From Apiosordaria backusii (lineage: Eukaryota > Ascomycota > Sordariomycetes > Sordariales > Lasiosphaeriaceae), in the NCBI GenBank assembly GCA_030549205.1, contig JAUKTV010000028.1, positions 176,748 to 240,747 on the forward strand: a stretch of 64,000 nucleotides of DNA, written 5' to 3'. The notes beneath the pieces are model-generated. The model saw only the letters and a list, made by a program, of their open reading frames with translations, was not told where the DNA came from and made no database searches. Position 1 is the stretch's first letter. Every line of letters begins with the position of its first letter. Below are positions 1-12,024 of this stretch, piece by piece. The position numbers and the translations under genes are program-made.

Positions 1-293
1 TGATTCTGTTTGTCGCGACCAACTTGATACATGACAACCCCCTGAGGGTCAGGGCTCTCGGCCGCAAATGTTCCAGCTTACTTGAATCCATCTGGTATCG
101 AGAGCGCTGAGGATTGTAGCCGACATGAACAGCCGCCACTTAAATAGTCTGCTGGATTCCCCCAAAGTGCCAAAGATCGAGTTCCCACAGACACTCGCCA
201 TTACACCTGTCGATCAACTTCAACTCCCTCCACGCATCGATATATCCACAGACCGACCTAAGATCTAGGCGTAGGCGACCTAATATCCTCGAA

Positions 294-1483
294 ATGGCTC
301 AATCATCAACCGCCGGCGGCATTTCCATCCGCACCTACGGCCACTTCATTGTGCAACCTCAACGATTTTACTGTCCTTCTGCGCGCCTCCACCCTTTTGT
401 TTACGTCGCATGGGTCAGCAATGACACGGGCTATTATGAAAAGCAGTACAGTACGTATGCCATCGCTTCTCTGGTCAGTCACGGGAACTATGGTGAACTG
501 GTCGTGGGTAACCCGGGGGACGATGTCGAAACCGACGTCTCCTCGCAACAGGTGGAGGAGTGGCCTGGTGACACTAGGCTCTTGTACCCGGACTTGGCAT
601 GGGATCCCAACAGAGCCAACACCACCAGCCTTCCAAGTACCCAGGTCCCCGGTTTTCGGCCCGCCGTCTTTCTCTTCCAGCACAGTCTACGTGCACCTGT
701 CGGCCACTCCGAGAACATCTTCATCAAGGTGGAGGTTCGGCACATGGGTGAGCCCGCGAGCAGCCCGCCCTTGATTCAATCGGGGCAAAGTCGATTACTG
801 AAGGAAGTTCCTTCGGAGCAGAATCGAGTCCTCAGTAAGTTCTAATCGCTTCCACACGATACGCACACCGTGGCATACAGTCAACAAAAGGCTAAAGGCT
901 AATCTCCCGTGTCACTAACTCAGGCAGTGCTGAGACATGGGTACTCAGGAAACTACATGTATCTCGGAGTCTGTGGGGCCCAACCTTTAACTTCTCGTTG
1001 TATGAAGCCAGTTGGGTACTTGGACACAAGCCATCCGAGAGCATTTCCCCTGAGGGAGTCATCCAGAACGTCAAGGTGAAAGTTTCCCGCTGCAACACCA
1101 GAGCAAACATGGGGAACATCTCGACAGTCCTCATGGCATTCAGGAAGACAACGTCAACCGGGCACCTGGATCTGGGTACCGACAGCGATCCCCACCCGAT
1201 GACACGTCAGTCACACGACCTTGGCCGGTACTTCAACGAGAGCTGGCAAGATGTTTCGTCAACTATCGCGCACACTTATCAGTGGACATGCACAATTCAG
1301 GAGAAGTTAGAGCTCCCGAGGGAGGGAAAATGGCTGATCGTTGCCTGGGTCTTTAACAGTATTCGCTCCCCGGAACATGAAGTAGTGGGCAGGGTGGTTC
1401 AACATTATTATCGGGACCATATCGAAGGCGGGCCGAAGTTTGCTCGTTGCGAGGAAATTGTTGACTGGTACCCCCAGGCTTGA
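294..1483 (+). CDS. Hypothetical protein, two exons, 366 aa
   Basis: I do not recognise this protein. Two open frames join through one intron: a GTAAGT donor at 835 and a TAG/CAG-type acceptor ending at 923 (89 nt). Exon 1 is 294-834 and exon 2 is 924-1483. The phase matches exactly (541 nt plus 560 nt gives 367 codons with the stop), and exon 2 stays open upstream of its first ATG, which supports one gene. No signal peptide, membrane segment or known motif is visible. The chain is rich in aromatic, beta-like segments in both halves and ends in DWYPQA. The ATG follows a CA-rich leader typical of fungal promoters. The existence of the gene is fairly secure; its function is unknown. Confidence 0.7.
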
Positions 1484-2104
1484 TGAGGGTGCCTTGGGAC
1501 AGAGCGTGGTGCGAGAGTTTGTGGGCGAAAGAAGATGGACACAGGAGAATTGCTGGGCAATGTTTTTTGGGCGACAAGCGAGAAAGAGAAACATCAAGAA
1601 AAAAAAAACGGAGAGAGAAAAGGCGGAAAATGATAAAACATCAGGAAAAACACTTGTCATTGGGTATGGTAGGCTGGTCCTACCCCTGGATTCACGCAGT
1701 TTTTGGCGCTTTTTTAGAATTTAGACCAGCAGGGCAAAGTCCCTCTGTCTATGAAATGGCAAAGCTTTGTTACAGACTTCTGCATAGGCCATTTGGCAAC
1801 TTGAAACATCATGTCATTGAAGGTTTCCACTGTGTTGGGGTGTTGATGCCTTGAAAGGATAGCCTGGTCAGGCCGTGTACGTTTGATGCTGTCTGATTCC
1901 ACATGATGCACTGGTAATGCAAGATACATACCCAGGTCGATCGGTATATATGGTAAGTTGTTTTATGCTGTTAAACAGTTATCATTGAACCATGGAGTTG
2001 TGTCGTTGGTCTCTGTGCAAAGCTCCACCCTTCAAATCCGATTCTGTTTCTAATTACCTATTGATGAGATATGTCATCTATCTTCACTTGGATGTGTTGG
2101 ACCT
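1484..2104. other. Intergenic, no gene seen
   Basis: This is about 620 bases between the stop of the first gene and the 3' end of the DUF6594 relic on the other strand, so it should contain two convergent 3' ends. A run of A residues at 1597-1610 and a purine-rich stretch follow the first gene. Short open frames here have no recognisable content. Confidence 0.5.
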
Positions 2105-3255
2105 TCACCCAGCGCCGCCACCACCAGGCCCCGTGATAAAAACAACCAACACTGTCGTGTAGCTAGCAAACCTCAATGTTAGTACCAATATCTCTGCTGT
2201 AATCGAAGTGGTTTATCTTCAAGACGTACGTTGCACCGGCTACAACCAACTCCAACATCTTGCCCCTCGTCGACAAGAAGTTGACAAGATCAACAGAAAC
2301 ACCCCGGTAGTCGTAATTACAACCGCGAGTCTCGCATCCTGATCAGTCACCCTGTAGCAAATAATCACAGGAATCAACACAAGAAGAATGACCATCAATG
2401 TTACAATTTCTCGTGCGAAGAGGGCTGTTGATCGTTGGGAGTAGATGTACACCAATGGATCTCTCGATATCCCCGATCTTCTGAGCTGTTGGGAGACATA
2501 ACGTTGTCAGCAGAGATATCAGCGCCAGTAACCGATCACTGAAACAAACGAAGCTCATTACGAGACAATCTGACGAAATGGTACATTACCTTGTACTCAC
2601 CCCCAGAAAACCGAACACGTTTTCAGTCACACCCCTCTCCACCCAGGCCGGAAGCACGTCCGAGTTTGCCGGGGACGAAAGCGACATCAAATCCTCCTCT
2701 CGCTCCAAAAACGCCATCTCCGTTCTGGTGATGCTGGGGTTTGAGTTGTGCCAGTTTTGAAGGCTAGCCACATCTCTGGGTACGCGGGCTGGGGCGTGAG
2801 CATGTAGGTGGTGCGGCTGACTAGGTCGTCTATACGCACACCGGGCATTAGTATTTAGCTGAGACACACCTGAACGGAAAGGAACTCATGTCAGCTTAGG
2901 TAAGGTCTGGCAGGTAGGCACCTCCCATACGACTTCAACGCCTCTGTGAGCTCAGCAATGACCGACAACATCTCTTCGTTCCTGTCCCTCCGTCTGTTGC
3001 CCAGAAACAATTTTCGCGTTTCATCCCGGTCGATTTTGTGCAACTTCTCTTCGAGTTCGGATACTCGGTCCTGCTTTAACAGCAAAAGGCGGGTTGCAAC
3101 TGGGAGAAGCGCCGGGTGACGAGGAAGGAGTCGTGGGCGGCCATGAGGGCGGAGAAACGGGGGTAGCCGCCGGGGAAGTCCTCGACTATAAGAATGCATG
3201 AGGTGTCATTGTTGGTAATTGGCTCAAGAGGCCGCTGTAGAGAATGGCCGAACAT
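2105..3255 (-). pseudogene. DUF6594-family membrane protein, frameshifted relic
   Basis: Fungal DUF6594 proteins have an N-terminal GYPRFS-type segment, a helical middle and two or three C-terminal membrane helices. All parts are present in order on the minus strand. An ATG at 3255 leads to FPGGYPRFSALMAAHDSFLV and RRFSQLQ. The next frame has LLLLKQDRVSELEEKLHKID. A later exon has RDVASLQNW and ends FGFLG at a GTGAGT donor at 2600, with the acceptor at 2486. Next come DPLVYIYS, a hydrophobic helix (VTLMVILLVLIPVIICY) and VFLLIL. After that, ELVVAGATY is joined through a GTACGT intron (2229-2163) to TTVLVVFI and a stop at 2105. Single-base shifts are needed near 3094 and near 2284. Each fits loss of one base and no intron can explain either. 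The boundaries of an intron around 2935-2850 are uncertain. I read this as a pseudogene; sequencing error is the alternative. Confidence 0.72.
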
Positions 3256-3671
3256 GTCTGGAGGCTGTAAAACGTACTGTAGACTACCTAACTTGTCGGG
3301 GGTTTACTATACAGCTTGGCTCTGTGCTTCCTCGGCGCTCCCGCTTCCCATCCTTGCATGAATCCGATGAGTGGGCGTCGGGCTGCCAAGTGGTTTTGAT
3401 TCGGTAAAGATGCAGGGAAGAATATTGAGGCCCAACTAGGGGCATTAACTGTGTTTCTGTCAGAAAATACTCCAAGGTGTTCCCCATTCCTTCCAGACCA
3501 TCAACAGTAGAAACTTTGAGTTGTCTTGCACACTGACACCAACCACCCTTAGAACATGAACACAGCAGCCCTGATCGTGATAAAGGAAGATAAAGACTCG
3601 TTAGTCCAGTACAGACACGTTCCCTCCGTGTATAACAGGCTCAGCTGACTTAACTAGCTACTCTTTCGGAA
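3256..3671. other. Intergenic or decayed 5' end of the TPR-CHAT gene
   Basis: About 415 bases lie between the divergent DUF6594 relic and the first recognisable TPR sequence. The true start of the TPR-CHAT gene should lie in or left of this stretch, but I find no ATG-led frame that flows into it. It may have been lost. Confidence 0.4.
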
Positions 3672-4576
3672 AGTGGAAATTCTCCTGATCTTGACGAGGC
3701 AATTCGAACCCAGCCGCCGAAGATGCCTCGACTTATCTCCCGAAAATTACAAGAGCTTCCCAAGTATTGTCAGCGAGCTCGCGAATCGTTTTGGTGCAAG
3801 ATATACAAGGACACGGGAGCAAGATGATCTTAATCAATCAATCCGCTTGACCATGGATGCCCTTCGTATCACCCCACCGGACCGCGACGACCGCGCTATG
3901 ATCTTACAGAATTTAGCAAACCGTTGGCGCGACAAATATTCCAGAACCAAGAACCAAGAAGAGCACCTCGAACCGGCCATCTCCCATTGCAAGGAATCTC
4001 TTGCTCAGACCAAAACGAATGACACCCACCGCCCCTGACGTCTCAACAGCCTTGCAATCTTGCTATACAAAAGATACCTCGCAGAAGGGAAACAACACCA
4101 CAAAGACTTGGACACTGCCATTGCCCTGGGGCAACAGGCGATCACGATCACCAAGATTGAGCATAGTCACAACGCTGGATGGGCACACGACCTCTCACTG
4201 CTTCTCGCCGAGGCTGGAGAAGAGCATGTTGATGAATCGGTTCAGTGGGCGGAGATGGCTGTTGACAAGACACCGAAAGGACACTCAGAGAGGGCTGTAT
4301 GGCTTGTCCAACTTGCCTCTCTGCTGCAGACACGAACAGCTGAAGATCAGAAACGCGCAAGGGAATACCTACTTTGTTGAAGCTCATTCGGATGATGCCT
4401 GCCCCATTGGAGATCGAATCACGGCGTGGCGGAGGTTGTTGATGAACGCGGATACATTTTTCCTCCAACACAGGGAACAAGAAGAGGCATATCGGATTGC
4501 CTACGAAATTATCAAGTTGATCAGTCTCTTTGCCGTGCCTTGCCATTTTCGAAATGCAGACAAGTAGTACGTTCTG
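3672..4576 (+). pseudogene. TPR-CHAT protein, 5' part (TPR repeats), interrupted
   Basis: This is the N-terminal half of a fungal TPR-CHAT protein: tetratricopeptide repeats followed by a caspase-like CHAT peptidase domain. Repeat signatures are NSPDLDEAIRTQ (from 3672), ANRFGARYTRTREQDDLNQS, LANRWRDKYSRTKNQEEHLE and LLYKRYLAEGKQHHKDLDTA. The linker ACPIGDRITAW and RIAYEIIKL follow. Damage includes a frame change near 3720, an in-frame TGA at 4036-4038 where a CGA arginine codon fits, a frame change near 4372, and a TAG at 4565-4567 where CAG fits. The frame at 4568-4576 joins precisely, without a shift, to 12025 once the inserted element and one copy of the TTCTG duplication are set aside. 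The 5' end is missing. Confidence 0.75.
4572..4576 (+). repeat. Target-site duplication TTCTG, left copy
   Basis: TTCTG directly precedes the left LTR and recurs directly after the right LTR at 12020-12024. This is the 5-bp duplication expected from LTR-retrotransposon integration. Confidence 0.9.
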
Positions 4577-4865
4577 TGTAGAGGTGGAAAACCCTATAGT
4601 CTTAGAATGAATTATATATATTAATCTGAATAAAAGAAAAGCTCTAAAGAGCGTAGAAAGCTATATATTTATATATAAATAGTCTTATCTTAAAGAATCT
4701 ATTCCTTCTATCCAAACTATAGTAAGCTCTTCTAAGCTTCTATTTATTTAACTGACATTCTATTAAATTTTAAAGCTATTCTTAAATCCTTAATATAGCT
4801 AAATCTTTTTAATAGCTATATTATACCGGACTTATAGTACTTGCCTTACTTTTTTTTACTTTATA
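4577..4865 (-). repeat. Left LTR, heavily RIP-mutated
   Basis: This 289-bp direct copy of 11731-12019 begins TGTAGAGG and ends CTTTATA, against CTCCACA in the right copy. Differences from the right copy are almost all C-to-T or G-to-A. Confidence 0.9.
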
Positions 4866-7800
4866 TACCCCTTTAATTAATAAGCTTATATATAATTAAT
4901 TAACTTATACTTAAAACTTATAAAGTAAATAAAGCTTATAGTAAGCCTTTTATTTACTTTTTAGCCTTTTCTGATTAAACTATTATTACTAATATTACTA
5001 ATACTATTACTGTTAAAATAGTTAAAAGAAAAGCCTTTATTACTTAATTAACAGCTATAGTATATATATAAGTTATAAAGTTTATTCGCTTATTTAATTT
5101 TAATATTTAAATTAAATAGTTTACTATTACTTTTTTAAAAGTTAAAAATCAATCGCTTAAAGCAATTACTTTACTTATTTTTCTACCGGTCCTTACTTTT
5201 TTTTAAATATATTAAGTAAATTACTACTTTAGCTTTAGTTTAAGTTTTTAATAGTATATATCTTTATAGTTTATATTTTTTTTTTTACAATTTTCTACAA
5301 ACTTTTATTTATTATTAACTTTATTATTTAAATAGTCCTATTAATAAAAAGCTTTATATACCATTTTAGAAGGTATTTAAAAATAGCCTTTATTTAAAGT
5401 ACTTTAAGTTTATTTTTATTAAAAAGGGAAATAGGGTATATATTATTAAGCTTAACTTAAAGAGAAGTTATTATTTAACCTACTTTTAAAGTTATTTATA
5501 TATTCTTTTTTTTCTTTATATAGAAGGTATATATTGTACGTTATTTATAGCGATATTAGACTGTATTTTAAAAAGTATAAGTGTTTATTATAATATTTAA
5601 AAAAAGCTGTAAATTAATAACGATAATAGCGTTTTATTTAATTAAAAGCAGTTTTATACTTTTTAATTAAAATGTTTATATATTATATTAAAAAGATTGG
5701 CTTTAAGAAAGTTAAAAAGGAAGTAATTGCTATTTATATAGTAATTAAAGTTAATAAGCTTTATATTTAAATAGAATAACTTTTAATACCTTCTTTTACT
5801 TTATAAAAATATAAAGAATCTTTAAATACTTTTACCTTTTTAAAAGAAGATCTTTAATAAATAGCTATTTAAATTATTAATAAGCTTTTTACTATATTTA
5901 TTAAGTATAGTATAGTTTATAAAGATATATAGATATAGGAAAAGAAGGAGGATAATAAAGAAGATAAAAAAGAAAGTAAAGAAGAAAGTTTAAAGGAATT
6001 AGAAAAGAAAAAAGAAAAGAAGGAGGATAGTATAGTAGTATTAAGTTTAAAAGAGTTAGAAAAAAAGGTAATAGATTAAAAAAGGTTTAATTAAATTAAG
6101 CTTTATAAAGGATAATTGCTTTTAAAGTATATTAAGTTAGTTGTTTTTTCTTTTCTTTTTTATTATTTAGACTTAAGCTTTTAAAAACTTTATATTAAGG
6201 CTTATTCTTTAAATTAAAAAGTATTGTTTAGTACTTTCTTAAGCTATTAAATCTTTTTATAAATATTCTAATACTTTAAAAGCTTTTTAAAGTACTTAAA
6301 CTTTTATTAAGTAAGTTATTTAATAAGACTATTTATTAGTATTTCTTTTATTAAAAAGTAAAAAACTTTAAAAGAACCTTTACTATACTTTTAATAAGCT
6401 TAAGTATTTTAAATATCTATATAATAAAGCTTAATAGCTATTTAATACCGTCGTTAACAATTAGGTAAATAGTTTAAAGGTTATTATAGTAAATCCTATA
6501 TATTTTATTTAAGTTAAAGTTAATATCTTTAAAGAACTATTTAAAGGCTATAGTCTTTTAAATAGTTAGAGTAAAAGTAAAAAGCTTAGCTTCTATTAAT
6601 AATATTATTATATTACTTTATTAAATAGCCTTTTATAAAATAAGTCCTTTAAAAAGCATTATTAAATACCTTTAAAAAAAGTATTATATATTAGGATTGT
6701 CGGTAAAAGAAGTATTTAAGGTAATAAAAAGTATTTAAAAAGCTACTTCCTTTTTATATTCTATAATAAAAAAGTATATAAAATAGAATTATTTAATAAC
6801 TTTTTATACTTTTTTAAAATACTATAAGTTAAAGTTAGTAAAGAATTGTAAAAGGTTAAAGACTATATAAGTAATATTAACTTAAATTATAATTACTATA
6901 TATAAAATCAAACCTACTAGTTCTTAATAAGTTTTAATCTTATATTTTATTATTTTTTTTATATACTTTATAAGCTTTTATAAACTTAAAGGGATAAAGG
7001 ATTTTACTAAATTATTAATAAGCTTATATTTTTTAATAATTTTTTTAATATATTAATTATAATATAGCTATAACCTTTTATTCTTTTAATCCTTAATAAC
7101 TTTAATATTTAAAAACTATCCTATATTGCCTTATTTATAAAAAGTATAAGTCTTTTAAAGACTATTAATAACTTACTTTCCTTTAATACTATAGTTTTTA
7201 TAAAAAAGTATAAGAATATTATCAATATAGAAAAGGATTAAAACTTTATTTACTAGATTTATAAAAAGGCATTGCTTTTTAAAAGTAAAATATAAATTAA
7301 GCTTATTAAGTATAGTTAAAAATTTTTAATATTAAAGTAATAGTAAGTCTTTAAGACTATATAGTGTATTTTTAAATTTAAAAATTAAATTATTATTATT
7401 TTTAAAGCTATTTAAAAGCTTATAAAACACCTTCTTTTAACCGGACTTTAAAGTATTAAAAAATGCTTAAACTATATTAAACTATTTATATTTTATATTA
7501 AAAATAGCTATAATAGTTATAATCGTTTTAAACGTATAAATAGTAAAAATAACAGTATAGGTTAAACCGATATTATAAAAGCTTTAAAGATTATTATAGA
7601 TATAAACTTAAGCTTTATATTTATTAAGAAATCTGTTTTAATTAAATTTATAAATAAAAACCTATTTTAAAGGAAAGGGATATAATTTAGCCTTATTTTT
7701 TTAAAATACTTTTTAAATTTTTCAGTTAACTATATTTTAAAATTTAAATTCTACTACTTTTTTAAACTAAACTTTAAAAAGGTATTTATTAAACTTCCTT

Positions 7801-10800
7801 TACTTTATTAATAAAGGTTTAATAAGCTAATTTTAATAAATTTATTATCCCGGTACCGCTTTTATTTATTATACTAAACTTTATTATATTACTATTATAA
7901 AGGTAGTATAAAAGATATAAAATTAGAGTTATTAATTTAGGATTTAGTAATATAAAAGAGTATATATATTTTAAAAAACCTATTAAAAGTACTATATTAT
8001 TATATTTAAATTAAATATTATAAAATTTAAAAGTTTTAAAGAATTAGCTTTTTCCTTTTCTTTTACCTTTTTAAAGTATTTAAATATATAAGCACTTCTT
8101 TTCGGTAGTTCTAATACTTTTAATAAAGGTTATATATTTAAACTTACTAATCTTAAGTTTATAGACTAAATTATTAAAATATCGGTTTACTTTTTATTAT
8201 ATTATTTAACAATACTAATATTATTTACTTTAATAGTAAATATATCCTTAATTTATACTTATTAATTAAGGTCCTTATCTTTATTAATATTAAAGTTAAA
8301 CGGTATTTATTAATTTATAATAAAGATCATTAAATAAATACTTTTATAGTTAAAATTACTATTTAAATTATTATTTAAATTGTCTTACTATACTTATTAA
8401 TATATATTAATATTACTAATAGTTTCTATAAAAATATCGTTAAGAACTGGTATTAATTTAAAGGTAAGTAAAAGATATTAAAAACTTTTATTAGCTTTTA
8501 AAAGCCTTTAAATTAATTTAATTGGTTAGAAATCTATACTTTACTATTTAGCTATATCTAATAGTACCTTCTTTTTTAAATTCCCATTAATAACCAGAAA
8601 AGTAATACCTTTTAAACTATTAACCTTATCTTTTATAATAGAAGGTCTTAATAAAGTTTATTAATTAAATTTACCTACTTTTACTACCTTATTAAAAATA
8701 GACAGTATATTTATTTTAATAATTAAAGCACTTAAAAGCTTAATAACCTTCTCTACTATATTTAAAAAAAGCATTTTCTTCTTTTTAAGCTTATTATTAA
8801 AGAAAATTATCTTATTAAAGATAACGTTATATATAGTAAATATATACCTAAAAATAAAGACTTAAATATAATAGAGATTTATAGCTCTATAGCCTATTAG
8901 ATAGCTAATATATACTTTTAAAAGCTCTTTAAAAGCTTTATAAAAAAGGTTCTTTTTATAATCCTTATTTAAAGGATATATATAGTAACTATATATATAA
9001 ATATTATTTTAATTTAATCTAAGATCTTATATAAGTTTAAAAGTAAAGAAAGACTTCTACTACTTTATTTATTATTAAAATTAAAAAAGAAGAAGTTTAT
9101 TAAAAGAGATATAACTATATCGTTTACTTAGTAATTTAATATAAAGATAGAAAGTTATTTATAAAACTTTAAGTTAAAGATTAAGTAGTAATTAAGCTAT
9201 AGTTTATATTGCAATCTTCTTTATAGTAAGCTCTTTTTCTATTTACTCGATTATATTATTTAACTTCTTTTAATTAAAAAGGAAGGTTTTAAGCTCGATT
9301 TTATTATTAAAAGCCTAAATAGTAAAATCTATTTTACTTAAAGTAAATAAAACGCTAGCTTTATTATTAGAATATAAAATATATATAAGGACGTTAAATT
9401 ATCGTTTAACTTAATTAATAAAGCTTTTAAAAATAGTAAAAACTTTAATTTAGATTTTATAAGTAAAAGGGAATATTTATATTTTACTATAATATTTATT
9501 TATTATAATAAAAGTTTACTATAAACTATTATAAGCTTCTTTAAAGTTAAAAAGATCTTAAGTAATATACTAAAACAGTTAAAAAAAACAGTTAAGTAAA
9601 GGCTTATATAAAATAATCTAAATAGTATATACTTTTATATAGTCTTTATATTAAATTTACTAAGTACTATAGATTTTAATATTCTAAGTTTATTTTATTA
9701 AATAACTTAAAGTATTAGCTTTAAAGTATTTAGCTTATATATATTAAAGTACTTTAAAATTGTCCTTTAAATATAGAGGATTTTAAAAAGGTTAATGTAA
9801 ATATAAAATAACTTAACTAATAGTATTAAAAATTGCTAGTTCATAGATAGTTTTAATAATATTTATAGGAATTTAAGAATTTATAAAGGAAGAAAAGTAA
9901 GTAAAAAGAGGAATATATTTAAAAAATACTAAGTTTTAATAGGTCTTTAACTACTTAATCTTAATTAAGTTATTAAGCTTTTCTTTAAAATACAAAGCTT
10001 AATCTATATTATAGTATTAAACTCTATATACTTATAAGTATTATTTAAAAATAATATTAATATAAAAGCCTTTAACGATATAAACTTCCTTTAAAATTAA
10101 ATTTAAAAGGCTATTTTCTTCTATAAATATATTTTTAAAAATATACTTACTATAATTATAAATAAAAAAAGAGGTAATTCTAACTTTAACTTAATACTTT
10201 TTAAAGTAAGGCTTATATAAATCGGAAATTAAAAACTTCTTTAAATTAATAATATATATATTAAAGCAATTATTATAAACTATAAACTTAAAAAGTAAGT
10301 AAATATTAAAGGCCTTAATAGTAAGTACTATATTAGAATTATTTTACTTAAGTTAAGCTATACTTATTTAATTTTAAAGATTTTTAAAAAAGATAGAATT
10401 AATAATAATAGTTATTAGAACTTTCTAAAGTTTAAAAAGAAAGTTACAAAAGGGTTTTTCCAAACTTTAAAAAAGTTATTACTTAATAGTATTATTTTAA
10501 TATAGTTATTTAAATTTATTATAAATAAGTAGGCGATCTTTAATTTTATTATATATTTTAAAAGTAAAATTAAAAAATTAAAAAGCTTTTAAGGCCTAAT
10601 CTATAAGTATAAATTTAAGTCTAAAGCAGTATTTAAGCTTTTAAATATAATTTTTTAAGCTTTTATCTTTAATTAAGTATAGGCAATCGATCGGCTTTTT
10701 TTCTAAACGTTTAAAAGTATAAGGATTTCTATCTTTAAAAGGATTATTAATAAAGAAAGATTGAAAGCCTTTTAGACTAGCTTTAATAAGCTTTTTAATA

Positions 10801-11730
10801 ATAAAGTTATAAAAAAGCTTACCGGTTTAATATAAAGAAAAAGTCTTTAAATTATAAATCTTCTACTTTTAAATAGTTAAATAGTAATTTCAGGTCTATT
10901 CGGAAGTAAAGTATATATTAATAATATTTAAAAAGCTTATAAAAGTAAAGGTACTTTAAACTTTAAGTAGCTTATATACTTTAATTTAATTAAGTATATC
11001 GGTCTATATTAAATACTACTTATTAAAGTTAATATTACCTTAGTAAGTTTATTTAAATATAATATTATACTTTTTATAAAGCGCTATATAGAAATTAATA
11101 AATGTAAGTATAAATAAGGTCTTAAAGTACTAAACTTAATATTAAAAGACTAATTAAGTAAGATTAATATAAAGCTTAGTAATTTTTAAAACTATAAATA
11201 CTAAAGTATTTATAGAAATTAAGATTTTAAAATTAATACTAAGTACTTTAATAGTAATTTTAAATTCTATTACTTTTTTACTTTTAAGTTAATCTTTAAG
11301 TATAGGCTTAATAGCTTTATTAATAAATAGTTTAAAAGGTAAAGAAGTAAATAGAATATTTAAATATATTATAGTAATATAAGTTAATAATAAATCTTAA
11401 CTTATATAAGTATAAAACCATTTAATAAACTTTATATAATTTTTATATAGAAGGGATTTATTATTTAAAAGAATAAGGTTACTTTAAATGTTATTTACTT
11501 TAAAGTTAATAAACTTCTAAACCTTTAAAAGGTTAGCTTAAAAGTATAGAAAAGTATATTAATTAAACTAATTATTTTTAATATAAAAGATAATATCGTT
11601 AACTATAGTAGCTTTAATAAATATAGTAGAAATTAAAAAGGAAAGAAAGATAAATTTAATAGGCTTAAATAAGTAAATAAAAAGATTTTTAAAACTATTA
11701 GGCTTAGTTAAAAAATACTAAGCTTATAAC

Positions 11731-12019
11731 TATAAAGGTAAAAAACCCTATAGTTTTAAAATAAATTATATATATTAATTTAAATAAAAGAAAAGCTTTA
11801 AAGAGTATAGAAAGCTATGTATTTATATATAAATAGTCTTATCTTAAAGAATCCATTCCTTCTTTTTAAACTATAGTAAGTTCTTTTAAGCTTCTGTTTA
11901 TTTAACCGACGTTCTATTAAGTCCTAAAGCTATTCTTAAGTCCCTAATGCGGCTAAATCTTTCCAATGGCTGCATTGCACCGGGCTTACAGTGCTCGCCC
12001 TACTTTTTCCTGCTCCACA
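11731..12019 (-). repeat. Right LTR, last ~140 bp little mutated
   Basis: This is the partner of 4577-4865. Its first half is RIP-mutated, but from about 11880 to 12019 it keeps GC-rich sequence such as AATGCGGCTAAATC and CACCGGGCTTACAG, and it ends CTCCACA. It probably shows the near-original LTR end. Confidence 0.9.
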
Positions 12020-12024
12020 TTCTG
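12020..12024 (+). repeat. Target-site duplication TTCTG, right copy
   Basis: Matches 4572-4576 and is followed at once by TPR-CHAT coding sequence at 12025. Confidence 0.9.

Larger units (their letters stand above)
4577..12019 (-). mobile_element. RIP-mutated Ty1/copia LTR retrotransposon inside the TPR-CHAT gene
   Basis: The element is 7443 bp with two 289-bp direct LTRs (4577-4865 and 11731-12019), TG...CA-type ends and a TTCTG target duplication. It lies on the minus strand. Beside the right LTR the minus strand reads GTTATAAGC, a mutated primer-binding site like those of the other copia elements in this window. Beside the left LTR it reads AAAGGGG, a polypurine tract. A reverse-transcriptase box is readable on the minus strand at 7229-7215 as Tyr-Ile-Asp-Asn-Ile, a degraded YVDD core. 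The interior is extremely TA-rich and has no open frame above about 60 codons, so it cannot move by itself. The copia assignment rests on the primer site and the position of the RT box. Confidence 0.85.

Noticed and set aside
5900..6070. Purine-rich GAA/AAG stretch as coding or satellite
   Set aside because: It lies in the RIP-mutated interior of the 7.4-kb element and has no open frame. It is likely the degraded acidic/lysine-rich part of the polyprotein or its linker.
11947..12024. Start of the 415-codon frame as a gene start
   Set aside because: The first 26 codons lie in the right LTR and target duplication. Real CHAT coding sequence starts at 12025 and belongs to the interrupted gene.
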